Part shown: piece after piece, positions 1 through 11,292 of the stretch
Numbering within the stretch: the first letter of the stretch is position 1
Layout of the letters: every line of letters starts with the position of its first letter
Origin: Botrytis cinerea B05.10
Lineage: Eukaryota > Ascomycota > Leotiomycetes > Helotiales > Sclerotiniaceae
Assembly (NCBI RefSeq): GCF_000143535.2
Contig: NC_037321.1
Location: 1,302,001-1,366,000 of the forward strand
Length of the DNA: 64,000 nt
Direction of reading: 5' to 3'
Program-made: the position numbers and the translations under genes
Notes under the pieces: generated by a model
What the model was told of the DNA's origin: nothing
The model's input: only the letters and a program-made list of their open reading frames with translations
The model's database searches: none

Positions 1-1028
1 GTCCTGCGACTATACGAGGCCTAACCACCTCTGGAGTTCAACTACTTATCTCTATTGGTCAACTCACGGGCAATCTCGTTCTTAAGGGCACGGGAACATT
101 TGCCTCGTCGAATGCCTACAGAATCCCCTTTGCTCTCCAATTCATATTTCCAACAATAATCCTTCTCGGTCTCCCATTTGCACCTGAATCGCCTTGGTAT
201 TTGCTCCGCCATTCTCACATGGACAGCACAACCTCCACTCTCACTCGTTTAGGCTATCTATCTCCTCTTGACACCGCAGAAGAAATGACATCAATCATTT
301 CAACAGAGTCCAAAAATTCCTCCGAAACTACCTATCTTGATTGTTTCCGAGGCTCTAACCTCCGTCGTACGGAAATCTCGATGGGTATCTTCGCTGTCGC
401 CCAACTTACTGGTGTTGTTTTCTCAGTTGGATATTCGAGTTACTTCTTTGAACTTGCTGGCATGTCTGATTCTACTGCATTTACATTGTCAGTTGGAGTT
501 ACGATTTTGGGATTGCTGGGTGTGATTTGTTCATGGTTTCTTATCAATAGATGTGGACGTCGTTCTACATCTTTTGTCGGAACAGCCATTTTGACATTTT
601 TGCTCTTGCTAATTGGTATATTGGATATCCTACCTAATTATTCCAGCAAAGGGCCAGCTTATGGCCAAGTAGCTTGTGTCATCATTTTTTCGTTCATTTA
701 TCTTTCGACTATTGGACCAATGGGGTGGGCACTCTTTGCTGAAATTCCTTCTTCGTCATTACGTTCAAGGACAGTTGGACTGGGTATAGTGGTACAGAGT
801 GTGTTTGGTATTGTCATGAATATTGCCATTCCACTTTTGATCAATCCAGACTCAGCAAATCTGAGAGGAAAGATTGGATTTATTTTTGCTGGGACATCAA
901 CCTTGGGAACCTTGTGGGTTTGGCTAAGAGTCCCAGAAACTAACGGGAGAAAATTTGATGAGCTTGATTGGTTATTTGAGCAAGGAATTCCGGCGCGAAA
1001 GTTCAAGGGATATAATGTGCCTCAATGA
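1..1028 (+). CDS. MFS sugar transporter, C-terminal part (5' end outside window)
   Basis: The reading frame is open from base 3 to the TGA at 1026-1028, so the gene starts upstream of the window. The visible part begins in the N-terminal half and reads PATIRGLTTSGVQLL, then PESPWYLL near base 190, which is the sugar-transporter signature after TM6. The central cytoplasmic loop and six hydrophobic segments (TM7-12) follow. NRCGRRS is the loop motif between TM8 and TM9, and VPETNGRKFDELD follows TM12 as in the PETKGR motif. Families with these signatures import hexoses, maltose or related sugars by proton symport across the plasma membrane; the substrate cannot be read from sequence. No intron is needed in the visible part. 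The ATG-less stretch before base 201 is coding, not promoter. Confidence 0.9.
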   Translation, partial: PATIRGLTTSGVQLLISIGQLTGNLVLKGTGTFASSNAYRIPFALQFIFPTIILLGLPFAPESPWYLLRHSHMDSTTSTLTRLGYLSPLDTAEEMTSIISTESKNSSETTYLDCFRGSNLRRTEISMGIFAVAQLTGVVFSVGYSSYFFELAGMSDSTAFTLSVGVTILGLLGVICSWFLINRCGRRSTSFVGTAILTFLLLLIGILDILPNYSSKGPAYGQVACVIIFSFIYLSTIGPMGWALFAEIPSSSLRSRTVGLGIVVQSVFGIVMNIAIPLLINPDSANLRGKIGFIFAGTSTLGTLWVWLRVPETNGRKFDELDWLFEQGIPARKFKGYNVPQ

Positions 1029-2822
1029 AGGATTTTTTTGGGAAAAATTATGTCAACGATATGAGTTATGTTAAATCTTACGGTTATGGGAGCAGGAAAA
1101 TTATGGCGCGGATTGACTCTTTTGGATATGAATTTTTACGTCACAGAATAGCTTTGGAAGGACCGAGCATATGAAAATTTTAATGTTTTATGATTGATTC
1201 TTGAAGTCCCTCAACATTCTGCTTGTATGTACATGACTGTTAGTTGTCACTGAATCCTCTCCCAAGTTCCAACCAATATTCCCTCAATAACCCAAATTCA
1301 GATTGAAGTCCGACTATCTCGTAAAGTTTCCACAAAGTCGCATATGAAGCTGGAAATGTTGTCCGATATTTTTCACTAGAATGGCCAGATCAAAGCGTGG
1401 TGGCTGCCCCGCAAGGACATGATAACGGTCACCGCACATTCAAAAACGATTGAAGCAATCGCCCCATATGGGATTCTTCTATTTACCATACCCTATGAGC
1501 CTATTTAATCCATCAACTCGGTCGTTCCCGCTTGTTAGCCTACCAATACTCTGGACACATCACAAGAGTCGGCCCGAATATTGTGGCATTTGGCATCCAC
1601 AGCTGGGGATTGTGGAGACTGTCATAGCTTCACGATGAAGAGGGGCCGTTGGAGCTAGTTGGGGCATCGTGGACAATTATATTCGATCTAGCCCAAGGTC
1701 TACGGAGCTAAGAGTCTTCTGGCGAACGGACTTCAATGAAGGCTTTGCATTAGATCCTTCTCACGATGAGTAGACGGCTTTACAATTGCTGTCTGTATGT
1801 GTCATGGCCTCGCTAACATGACAATTCAAAGAATGCTACTACATGTAGTACATATGAGGAAGATGCTAATCTTACCGACCTAAACGTTATCGAAGTCTAG
1901 CGAAGAAAGGTTCAAGTAGTATTGGGTACCCGGATCTCAACAATGTCCGCGCGATCGACCCAGTTTTGGTCCCTAGATTATCATCCATGGAAATTCTGAT
2001 GGGTACGGATGTTTGCCAAGCTGGTCCAAACAGAAAGAATACTACCAAGTACCGGTCCATCCCTTCGGCATATACGGATAGGTAGGTGGGCGGGGTTACT
2101 TTTCGAAACCATTTTGAGGGGCCGGATTTTGCTGCATCAAAATCCGAATTAGGTGGGCAGATACGGGTTTCTTGATATCGTACAGCTATGGTAGTTGGCC
2201 TTCTGAGGTGGATTAGCAAGGTTGACGGCGGTACAATCTACGTCCATATGATACAGACGCACGAAATAGCTCTCTTGATGGGCGTTACATACTACCATTC
2301 ACAGATCTATAAGTCTGATTAGCCCCAGTACAGCCACAAGATCAGCATCATGAGCGCGGTATTCACAGCCCAGTCTAACATTGCATTGGAATTCACCACC
2401 GTGCCCGTTGTCTTCGCCTGTGCTTAGACTTCTATGTGATGATCTCTTGCTTCTCAATACCATGTTTTACCTTTACAATATCACCAACAAGCATTGAATC
2501 TAGCGCACATCTCCCTGAATCACCCCAAGTTGATCTCCGGGAGTATTCAAACAAGTTCAACCACCCAAATCTAAATCATTGGAGCAATGAAGAAAGTTTG
2601 AGGATCTAGTTGCAGGATAATAAGTCGTACATGTGCAGGTGCCTTGTAGATTTTAAGAGAGAGAGAGAGAGATTACTGTAAGTCAGACTCGGGAGCTGAG
2701 GGGGTGACAAAGTAGCAGACTGCTACTTTTTTAGCATTTTGATAATCAAGTTCAACTTAACTTGAATCTTATGAGATATATGTATCAAATAAGTGACATA
2801 ACCACCACGTTCTAACCCCTCA
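1029..2822. other. Intergenic region, no gene recognised
   Basis: Stretch of 1.8 kb between the transporter stop and the convergent GNAT gene. Only short open frames without codon-level or motif support occur (for example 1450-1638 and 1887-2219). A pure AG dinucleotide run lies at 2656-2672. I see no terminal inverted repeats or transposase remnant. Confidence 0.5.
2656..2672. repeat. AG dinucleotide microsatellite
   Basis: An uninterrupted AG/GA run of 17 bases in intergenic DNA downstream of the GNAT gene. Confidence 0.9.
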
Positions 2823-3446
2823 TCAATGTACCTCTCCCAAAAACTCAACCTGAATCTCAAAATCCTTCCACCTCTGCCTCTCGATATCCTTGAACATTAT
2901 GTCGGCTACCTTTCTATTCCCTGGCATGATCTTCTCTTCCTCCACCTCCTCAATCCCCAAACTCCTCATCAGCCCTCTCATCGCCGCATTCTTCTTCATC
3001 GTACCCGCCTCCACAACATCCACGTTCAACTCACAACTTAACTTCAGAAGTAATTTCATCAAAACCTTTCCAATCCCATGACCCCTTCCCGCTTCCTCAA
3101 GAATCGTCCCAATATTCGCGAAGCGGGGTTGGTTTTCGAATTCATGCATGAGTCCTATGCCTACAGTGTTGCCATTTTCCTCTACTAGGAGTGCCAGGGC
3201 ATTATGTGAGCTTTTGGAAGTGAAAAAGCGTTGAGTGTAGGTTTTTATCAGATCAACAGAATCGGATTCTTTCCAGCTGGTATCGTCTGGAGTGCGGTTA
3301 TTGGGGTCGTTTAAGGGGTTGCTAAATATGCGGACTAGATGGTTGTAGCGGCTGGGGATTAGACGAATGAAGCGGAGGTGGGGATGAGATGGGATAGTTA
3401 TTATCCAATCTTCTGTGAAAAGTTTTGAAGAATCTGATGCTTCCAT
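2823..3446 (-). CDS. GNAT-family N-acetyltransferase
   Basis: Single-exon frame of 207 codons. The N-terminal half holds beta-strand-rich sequence (LRFIRLIPSRYNHLVRIF) as in RimJ/RimL-type acetyltransferases. The centre has NTVGIGLMHEFE followed by GRGHGIGKVLMKLLL near residues 120-135, which matches the GNAT motif A acetyl-CoA pyrophosphate loop (Q/R-x-x-G-x-G/A). The next strand-helix, VDVVEAGTMKKNAAMRGLMRSLG, resembles motif B, where N-x-x-A/M-x-x-L-x-x-x-G-F/I is usual. The family transfers acetyl from acetyl-CoA to an amine; the acceptor here is unknown. The first ATG at 3446 is used because the acetyltransferase fold starts soon after it. Function beyond family level is inference. Confidence 0.8.
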   Translation of the reverse strand: MEASDSSKLFTEDWIITIPSHPHLRFIRLIPSRYNHLVRIFSNPLNDPNNRTPDDTSWKESDSVDLIKTYTQRFFTSKSSHNALALLVEENGNTVGIGLMHEFENQPRFANIGTILEEAGRGHGIGKVLMKLLLKLSCELNVDVVEAGTMKKNAAMRGLMRSLGIEEVEEEKIMPGNRKVADIMFKDIERQRWKDFEIQVEFLGEVH

Positions 3447-5502
3447 GTTGAATTTTGGGGTTTTGTGTCAATTCTGGAAGGAAGATGTCGAAGGGAATAC
3501 ATTTATAGATGTGATCCTAGAGTGGGGTAAGGAAAGAGTCATTGCATTGATTCGTAAGTCTTTCGTAACATTGAGTCTCATCACTAGGCTTCTATTTAGT
3601 TGCCTGTTGGATATTAACATTTTGGCAATCATGGCCATAGACAAGAAGTGGTTGTCACATTTAAGAATCCTCGTCATACAGTTCATCCTAGCAACCAAGC
3701 AAGATACTCAATGCTCTAGGACCAGCCCAACTTGATCACTCGGCAGTTATATATATCATATCACGCACGCAGTTCATTCTGTTTATTCTTTTTGCACTTA
3801 CGAAAATCTCCTTCTTTTCCCGTTGCGAAGGCTGAACAGTTGCGGTTTGTGATTAGCACCATCGAGTGATTTGATGAATCCATCCGTCTAAATGCACGAA
3901 AATAATGAGAGCGACGCAGTTCACCACTCTTAGGATGTCTTTTTACCTAGTGCTGGTTAGTTCTCTGAAGATACAGTTTGAACCAAACAATGCGAATAGC
4001 TTTCGTTCATATTGGGACATACGAAGAAGATCTAGAATCAGTACACTTGTTCAAGTGATCTTCTGCCACACTTGTGTAACTTCAAATCAAGATGCGGAGA
4101 ACCTTGTCTGACGAGTGTTACATAGGTTATGACAATTCGGTATGGAGATGGAAAGCCACAATGCCAATTGATGAAATTTAGAAAAAAAAAAAGATTGCTG
4201 GAAGTACGAGGGATGAATTGAAGATATTGCTACGTCATATCGGTGTCTGAATAGGACTAGACTTGATCGTTCTCGACATATTATCATCAGAATTAGCGGT
4301 TATTCCTATCTCGCTCAAAAACCAACATTCTATCACAAGTTGCTCACTCATTCATAAATCATGGAAACCCCATCCACCACCTCTTCACGTTCCATCATAA
4401 CTCCTCGGAATCTAATACCCAACCGCTTTAAGCTCCTCCCCTCCCCATTCCTACCGCCCATGCGATCCTCATTATCTTCTCCTACCTCAAACTTCTCTTC
4501 TCCAACTCCACCATTCTCTACTCTACCGGCCACGATCTTTATCTTGGCGATGTATCGATTCCCAGATTCGCTTGGTAGGGTTTTCATCCAACCTTGATTA
4601 GAAAAATTACTCGGTAACCACACGTTCAATCATTCCAAGAGAGAGATAGCACATTAATGAGCAGATTAGGAGAGGTTGGATGTTATTGTTATCAATGAAA
4701 GGTTGCATAAAGCGAAAGGGAATGAGTAGACTTGCTATCAAGACCATTCCAGCTTTCAAGGCAAGTCCTGATTGTTCTTGGATGCTTCTTTATTATAGCG
4801 AGATATTACATGTGATTCTCAGACACCCAGATTTCAAAGATAAAATTCCCAATTCATGTGTTCCAGCTAGCTCCTTCGTTCTCCCACCTCCCAACTTTCA
4901 AATCCACAATAGATTGGGAGAAGAACGATGCATTCTGTAATGGCCCTCCTCTTTATATACATCCTTCAAGAAGCGAATGTTTCAACAAGATTTTTCAAGC
5001 TGACTTTTGACGAATTTCTTCCCTATCTATTCGATACAATTCAACCCGAGAAGCAAATACGGGAATTCGTCTGGATAATTTAGATTCATCTTCTCCATTG
5101 TCAGATGGAGTGGGATTTGATTTTCTAGTTAACGAGCTGGATATTGTACAAACTTGAAACTGCTTAAGCTATGGGAAAATGAGTATCGTGAGGTCACGAG
5201 TGTATCCATGCATCAGATCTCTCAAGCAATCTCATTCTGTACCACCATGCTTCATTGTCCAACCGAACTTTTATGATTGATTGTCAAGTACAACATTCAT
5301 TGTCCGACTTGGTGCTACTTCATATGCGGAGTCAAGGTTCAGGTTACCTACCTCAAACAAGCCAGCACAATCACCAACTCAAGTCCAAAACAATCCATCC
5401 CCAACCCCCACAGTACTTCTTCCCTTCCTTCCTCCCTTCCTCCCTCCCAAAACACATCTCCACCGCGCTCCAAACACCACACCGCCCCCAGACCAACCCA
5501 CC
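3447..5502. other. Intergenic region with weak short ORFs
   Basis: Two kilobases between the GNAT start and the methyltransferase start. It must hold both divergent promoters. An ATG in a reasonable context at 4361 opens a 78-codon Ser/Pro-rich frame and another frame spans 4680-4940, but neither shows a domain or convincing splice continuation. A pyrimidine-rich tract at about 5395-5500 immediately precedes the methyltransferase ATG and is probably its promoter/5' UTR. Confidence 0.45.
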
Positions 5503-6135
5503 ATGATCCCAGCCGACCAACTCATCGCCCAAGTCCGCAGTAATCTCAGCCCCTCCGACCTCCAAGCTTTCTACGCCCAATGGGCCCCCACTTACGATAG
5601 CCACATCGTCGCGCTCCAAAACTACGTTGCCCCCACCCTAATCGCTCAAATCGCCTGCCAATATCCGCACTATCCAACCCTCCGCATTCTCGATGCCGGA
5701 TGTGGCACCGGGCTCGTAGGGGTTGCGCTTGTAAAGAGCGGTGGTACGGAGATTGATGGTCTTGATTTTTCGCCCGCTATGCTCGCCCAAGCGCGTCTAA
5801 CGGGCTGCTATCGCAATCTGTTCGTAGGAGACTTGTCGCGGGCGATTGAGGTGCCAGATGGAACGTATGACTTGGTGACTTGTGCGGGGACATTTACGTA
5901 TGGACATGTTGGTCCCAATCCTGCGTTAAGAGAATTCACTCGGGTACTTATTCCAAATGGTCTTATCATTGCGACCATTCTAGAGGAGGTTTGGGAATCG
6001 GGGGGCTACAAAGCTGAGATTGAGAAATTGGAGACAGAAGGAATTTTGGAGGTTGTTAGTGTGGAGTTGAATGATTATCGGAAGGGATCTGATAAAGCAT
6101 ATATGATTGTCTTGAAAAAGAAAGGTAGTACTTGA
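5503..6135 (+). CDS. Class I SAM-dependent methyltransferase (METTL27/WBSCR27-like)
   Basis: Intact 210-codon frame. The frame is open further upstream to 5281, but the ATG at 5503 lies in a good Kozak setting (CCCACCATGATC) and starts just before the conserved part, so I take it as start. LRILDAGCGTGLVGVALV at about residues 60-77 is motif I, the AdoMet-binding glycine loop. IDGLDFSPAMLAQAR is the acidic post-I strand that holds the ribose, and YDLVTCAGTFTYGHV is motif II with the post-loop. The N-terminal WAPTYDSHI resembles the YD..W entry helix of UbiE/Methyltransf_25 and METTL27 proteins. The methyl acceptor cannot be told. The stop lies only 75 bp from the convergent TYW1 stop, so the two 3' ends probably overlap as transcripts. 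Confidence 0.85.
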   Translation: MIPADQLIAQVRSNLSPSDLQAFYAQWAPTYDSHIVALQNYVAPTLIAQIACQYPHYPTLRILDAGCGTGLVGVALVKSGGTEIDGLDFSPAMLAQARLTGCYRNLFVGDLSRAIEVPDGTYDLVTCAGTFTYGHVGPNPALREFTRVLIPNGLIIATILEEVWESGGYKAEIEKLETEGILEVVSVELNDYRKGSDKAYMIVLKKKGST

Positions 6136-6210
6136 ATGATCTAAGAGAATAGTGGTACATTGGGTTGAATTTTATTTTTCTTGATATGAACATTTATTGC
6201 TTGGCATTAC

Positions 6211-8678
6211 CTAGAAAGCAAGATCATCCTTGGTGCTGTCCTCAGCAACCTTATCCTCACCCGCATCTTGAACCTCTCCCATAACCATGCCTTGACTTTC
6301 CGGTAGAGGAACCTTATTCTTTCCTTTCCTATATACTCTCTCATCCCTTGGATCAAATCCACCCTGTCCCCACGTTGCCCATTCTGGAGTCTCGGCACCC
6401 ACATAATCCTCTGGGCCAAACTTCTCACCACTCTCTAAGCACTCGAAAAACTTCTTGTAGTCAATCCTCGTATGCCATTTACCCGCAATGTTGAATCTAT
6501 TAGATGCAATCAAGATACAACAACTGTGAGCATGTTCTGCTGCAATACCATATCCTAATCCTCTCCTTTTGAGGGATGCAGTAAGAGCTTCGACAAAAGC
6601 GCAAACCTCTTCATAGAATGGTACATTTTGCATCGTGAGTCCTGCACCGGCGGAAGAAGATGTTCCGCAATATGTGACTCCTTTGACTTCCACGAAACAA
6701 GGCAATCCTTTTTCGACGAGATCGGCATAACCTTCTGCTTCATCTTCGATGTTGAAACCTTTAACGAGCGTAAGACGAAATACGGTACGCTGTTCAAAGC
6801 GACGTTCGCGAAGGATTTCAAGACAGCGCTGGAAACGTTCCCAGAAATCTCGATGGAGAGGTCTGTCAATTTTACGGAGAGAATCCTTGTTTGAAGCGTC
6901 GATACTAACGTAAAGTTGAGTAACGGGCTGAAGAGTGGCGAGCTGATCTGGATGTTGTGCATTGCAAACAAGGAAGGTAGAGATGTGTTCTTTGTGGAGC
7001 ATGCCAGTGAATTCGTTGATATGAGGGTAGAAAATGGGTTCGCCAACTAAACTTAGAGCACAGTGACGAATGCGCATTGCTTCCGCAAAACGTTCAGCTC
7101 GGACACCAGGAACACCTCTCATCATTTTGATTTTCTTGTAGTGCCCAGCCTTGACACCGTCGAAAATCATTTCTGGTGGGTCTACCTTCCATCGCCAGGT
7201 AGTTCCAACTGGGTTGGTACCGTGTCTCCAGCAGAAAACACATTTGTTAGAACATGACAACGATGGCGTAGTCTCCATACATTGATGAGATGCAATGCCA
7301 TAAAATGAATATTTATAACAAGAACCTCTTCCTCGCAAAGCAGATTTTGTCCACCTACAAATCTTGACGCCTGAATGCGACCCTACGATTGAGTAGCCTT
7401 GCTTTGTCAAAGCTGCGTATGTAGGTGAAGTTGTTGGAACCATCTCCTTAGCGACAACTGGAGCTGTCTTGGCCTTCCCCTTCTTCAATCCGACTGTGGT
7501 GAAGTCTATCTCGAGTTCTTCTGGTTCTTCACTGGCAGTGTTGTCTATGGTTTCTGTATTATTTAGAACACCTCCAATATCCTCTAAGTCGTTCAGACTG
7601 TCATCTTTCTTTTGCGTCTTGGCTTTTCTTGAAGCAACATTTTGTTCGTCGAAAAGAACTTCCCCATCATCGTCATCCTCAACATCATCCACATCACTTT
7701 CTACTGCGTCTCCACTTCCGACAACCCCTTCGCCTAGACTTCCGGTCTTTGCAATATGTTCCAGCACGTCAACAACTCCCTCCTTCCATTCCGCCAATCT
7801 TTCTTTTGCGTCCGTCTTTGCATCGCCCATTCCCAAAGGGAACGCTCTCTTTCTTCCCGTCAATTTTGCTAACCATTTATCAACGTCCTTAGCCTGCGAA
7901 CAAAATCCTTCTTCCTCCGTTGGCCAACCCTCTCTATCACCAAACCCAAACACTGAGTACCCTACCAAGGGCGACAATGGAGCTGTATCAATTCTAAAAT
8001 CATTATGCGTTTCTTGTAAATGTTCCAGGAAATTGTCTAACACAGTATCGATGTTATAACTAGGGATGAGCACTAGATAGAAGTAGCTAGTTCCAGATTC
8101 ACCCTTTGGTGGGTTAATGAAGTAGTCATCATAGTCAATATATGACAGATCGAGTAGTTGAGATTCGAGGAATTGAATTCTTTGCTCATTGGCACGTCCA
8201 GAGAGGTCGCGTGTCAAGCTCTTCACAAAAGAATTTGCAGTCTTTTCTGTCGTGCCAGTCAATGATGAAAAGAAAACGAGTGGTTGAATCTTTTCGGGGC
8301 CAGTCTGCAGGTTTTCCTCGGAAGATTTGCGTTTTTTAATGCCTCCGACTATTCTTCGTGGGGCTTTTACGCCATTGGCTTTCTTTTCGTCAATCACGGG
8401 TGGTGATATCTTCTCTTTCGCTGCAGATAAAATCGGTGATGTGGGTAAAGGCGATGCCGATAGTTTCTCCCTCAATGCTCGCGGACGAAGGGTTATCCTG
8501 ACGAGTATGAGGATCGTGGCCGTCGTAAGAATAATTGGAATGCGATACAGGTGCCATAATGCGACGACATCTACATTGTAAAGTATTAATATTTAATCAA
8601 TGCACATTGGAAAGCGAACAACTTACCATCGATCCCAAAAGACCAAACTGGCCTTGAAATCCAGCTATCGTAGGCCAT
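6211..8678 (-). CDS. TYW1: tRNA wybutosine-synthesising protein 1 (4-demethylwyosine synthase)
   Basis: Two exons: 8627-8678 (17 codons plus one base) and 6211-8570, giving 803 aa. The spliced start reads MAYDSWISRPVW and runs into a hydrophobic segment (IPIILTTATILILV), an N-terminal membrane anchor as in yeast TYW1 at the ER. Next comes a flavodoxin-type FMN domain (VFFSSLTGTTEKTA, with FGFGDREGWPTEEE closing the flavin site) and an acidic linker. The radical-SAM core follows, with CSNKCVFC near residues 456-463 supplying the three cysteines of the 4Fe-4S cluster (C-x3-C-x2-C). The C-terminal wyosine-base domain ends around FGPEDYVGAETPEWATWG. The enzyme condenses N1-methylguanosine-37 of tRNA-Phe with pyruvate to form the tricyclic base. 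The family assignment is firm. The 56-nt intron has a GTAAGT donor. Confidence 0.95.
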
Positions 8679-9625
8679 TGCTATATAATGTCGATGTTGC
8701 GCGAGTATAATAAACTTTCAAAATTTTGGAGGGGAAGTCAAAATCGTGGGGCATGATGCGGCCGCTGCTATGACTAGCGTTGCTCACGCCACCACTCAAA
8801 GAATGGGGATTCGCAATGCATCTTTTGAAAATGCTCACCGGGAGCAATGCTTGAGTTTGGAGTAACAAACCTGTTTCTTGTATGGTGCCTAGGTATGTAC
8901 ATATATACGAACCAAATTTGACAAAGGTTAGAGTCTATAAAAGCTACCTTTCAAGAATTTTATGACATAAATAATATCCATCCCGTCTCGAGTTTCAAAT
9001 TTAACACTTCCATTCCCGTAACTTGATCTTTGTATATATATATTTTTTTTTTGAATTTCAATTATTGGATCCTCGTTCTTGAGCTGTAATTACGCGTGAG
9101 TAATATTTAAGTCTCAAATATGTGTGTGAATTATAAGAAATGTCTTCAATAACATCTACACGCAAGTGCTCTCACACAAATCATCAAGAAGACCAGTCGT
9201 TCAGATTATATCAATTTCATCGACAGATAACGAATACAATATGTGTCTCTTATCCCATAGATTTATTCCGTGTGTCAAAGGTGATCTGCTGAAGACAGCC
9301 GCATGAATGAAGATCTGTGTCTCATCTCATGTATGAACATACCATAAACACCTAAATGGAATACCGTGCATCATAAGAGAGCATAACACAAAAACATGCA
9401 GAAATCCGGCCTCCCTCCCAGTCCCAGACGCCAAGCAGCCATATTACTACCTATCCCAGAACCACAAAACCAATCATGTCCGCCTTGAGGAAAAGTAAAG
9501 CAAGTAGCACTCCCTTGTCCGTAATCCCATAGTCCATTCCATTCCTTGATCCATGTCCATTAAAATTCATTTGTAGTCCAGCCATCAATACGTTCATCTA
9601 ATCAATAGATAAAGGCCGAAGAAGT
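8679..9625. other. Intergenic: TYW1 promoter and 3' flank of the FAR1-like gene
   Basis: About 950 bp, A/T-rich in its middle, with a TATATATATA run followed by T9 near 9034-9053. No supported gene. Confidence 0.5.
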
Positions 9626-11292
9626 TTAGCCCATTGCATTGCCCATGCTACTGCTCATGCTGCTACCCATGGTGCTACCCATAGCGTTTCCCATAGCATT
9701 TCCCATAGCATTTGCTATAGCGTTGGCGCCCGGCTCTGCGCCAGCGGGGGGATCCGACAACTCGTCCCTTCTAATCATTACCCGCTCGTTACAAATATCA
9801 ATGAATTGCTCAAACTTGTGAATTACCAAATCCTTTTGCCTTAACTGTTCCTTCAAATCTTCTACTTCTTGCTTCCAATCGGCCTTGATTTTCTCTACTT
9901 CAGCTTGGGCATTCGCTACCTCAGTTCGAAGCTCGGCGCGGAGTTTCTCTTCAAATGACATGGGGGGCTTTTTGTAAAACGTGGGAAGAGACTCCATGGC
10001 CGTGGGTTCGACACGAGAAGGATCGCGTTTAATGGCGGCTCGGGCGTTGTAGATGTCACGAGGAAGGAAGCGAATAGTAGGATTGTCACGATGGAGAATT
10101 TCAAGGGTTTCTTTTACGGAAACACCTGAGAATAGTGTTAGCAATCCACTTATATATGCGAACGGGCAGAACGTGATATACCGTTTTCTTCCAGTGCCTT
10201 TACAGCAGCAATTGCTTTAGGATCTAATTTTCTAGCTCCCGGGTGCTCGGTAGGACTTTCGCTCGGAGGATGATTGTGTGTTAAATGCTCTCCATCAATT
10301 CGACCTCGTAGAAGCCAAGAAGTTTTATTTTCGAGACCGAAAACTCCAAATTCGCAACCACATTTACGCGATTTAGTCTTCCGTTGTCGCTGTTCACCAG
10401 GCACCTTCTCCTTATTCGTTCCGCCGCGATCACAAATCAAGAAAACTTTCTTTAGACCTCTATTGTCGCGTTTAGATCTGCCAATGACGAATGCATAGCC
10501 ATGTGTCAAAGCATGTGCCTGCGCAGCTGAAAAAAGGGCCTCGAAAGTTGGATAACTACCTCCTGGTGGGGCAGATAACATTTCACCAAGAGTCACTTCC
10601 GGAGCTTCGGTTTGATCGTGTTCATCTGCCGGAGAGAGGAGAGAACCGCTAGGGTCCAATTGTTGATCGAGCGCAAGCTGAGGATCAATCATGGACATAT
10701 CTTGAGTGGAGCTTACCGGTGAATCTTGCGGTCTCGTAGATCCGAGGTTTGAGTTGGCGGGGGAGGGGTTCATGGAGGGGGGTCGTTGAACACCAAGACT
10801 CTGTCCTTGCATCGCGGGGGATTGTGATTGCCGTTGCTGTGTTGCGAAATCTCGAGTTTGATTCATGGCAGATGGTGGAGTTGGATGAGTTGGGTGAACG
10901 GCATGAGTGACAGTCATGGATTGGTTTTGCGGGGTATGCTGAGGCGCCATGTGAATTGCTGCACCCATGGGAGGTGGGCCATTTTGTCTCTGAGGCTGTC
11001 GCTGAGGAGTTTGACCGTTAGTAGTATTACTCAAAATACCTTGCGCAATTTGCTGTTCTGCAGATACTCCATTGTTGCCATTTTGCCTCGACGGAACTGG
11101 TTGCTTATTGGCGTATGGTGTAGAGTATGGAGAATTGTGCTGTTGAATTGGTGGACCACGAATGCCAGTTGAAGTTGGTCTTGGGTAAGCAATGTTCTGT
11201 TGACCAAGATTTTGTTGAACCGGGAATATGTGACGTTGTGTATTTGGTTGTTGATACGAATTTCTCGTAGGATCTTGAGGTGGTAAAGACAT
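9626..11292 (-). CDS. FAR1-like DNA-binding domain protein with coiled coil and Met-Gly-Asn-Ala repeat tail
   Basis: Exons 10182-11292 and 9626-10125 join in phase (codon GGT split G|GT) to give 536 aa. Residues 1-230 are Gln/Pro/Ser-rich and disordered. A folded segment near 240-370 (YPTFEALFSAAQAHALTHGYAFVIGRS, then KKVFLICDRGG, KCGCEF, and WLLRGRIDGEHLTHNHP) keeps the cysteine and HNH spacing of the FAR1/WRKY-GCM1 zinc-binding domain. That domain is found at the N-terminus of Mutator-like transposases and in proteins domesticated from them. No transposase catalytic region follows. Instead there is a VSVKETLEIL helix, a charged coiled coil (about 400-490) and a tail of four-residue repeats ending in NAMG. 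A nuclear DNA-binding regulator is inferred; the targets are unknown. Confidence 0.8.
9633..9725. repeat. Coding 12-bp tandem repeat (tail of the FAR1-like gene)
   Basis: Imperfect copies of a 12-base unit of the form cccatagcattt encode repeated M-G-N-A / M-G-S-S blocks at the protein C-terminus. Copies in the middle are nearly identical and outer copies are diverged, as expected from slippage. Confidence 0.85.

Noticed and set aside
7469..8059. 196-codon plus-strand frame
   Set aside because: Antisense to the well-supported TYW1 exon; Ser/Pro-rich by virtue of the acidic linker on the other strand.
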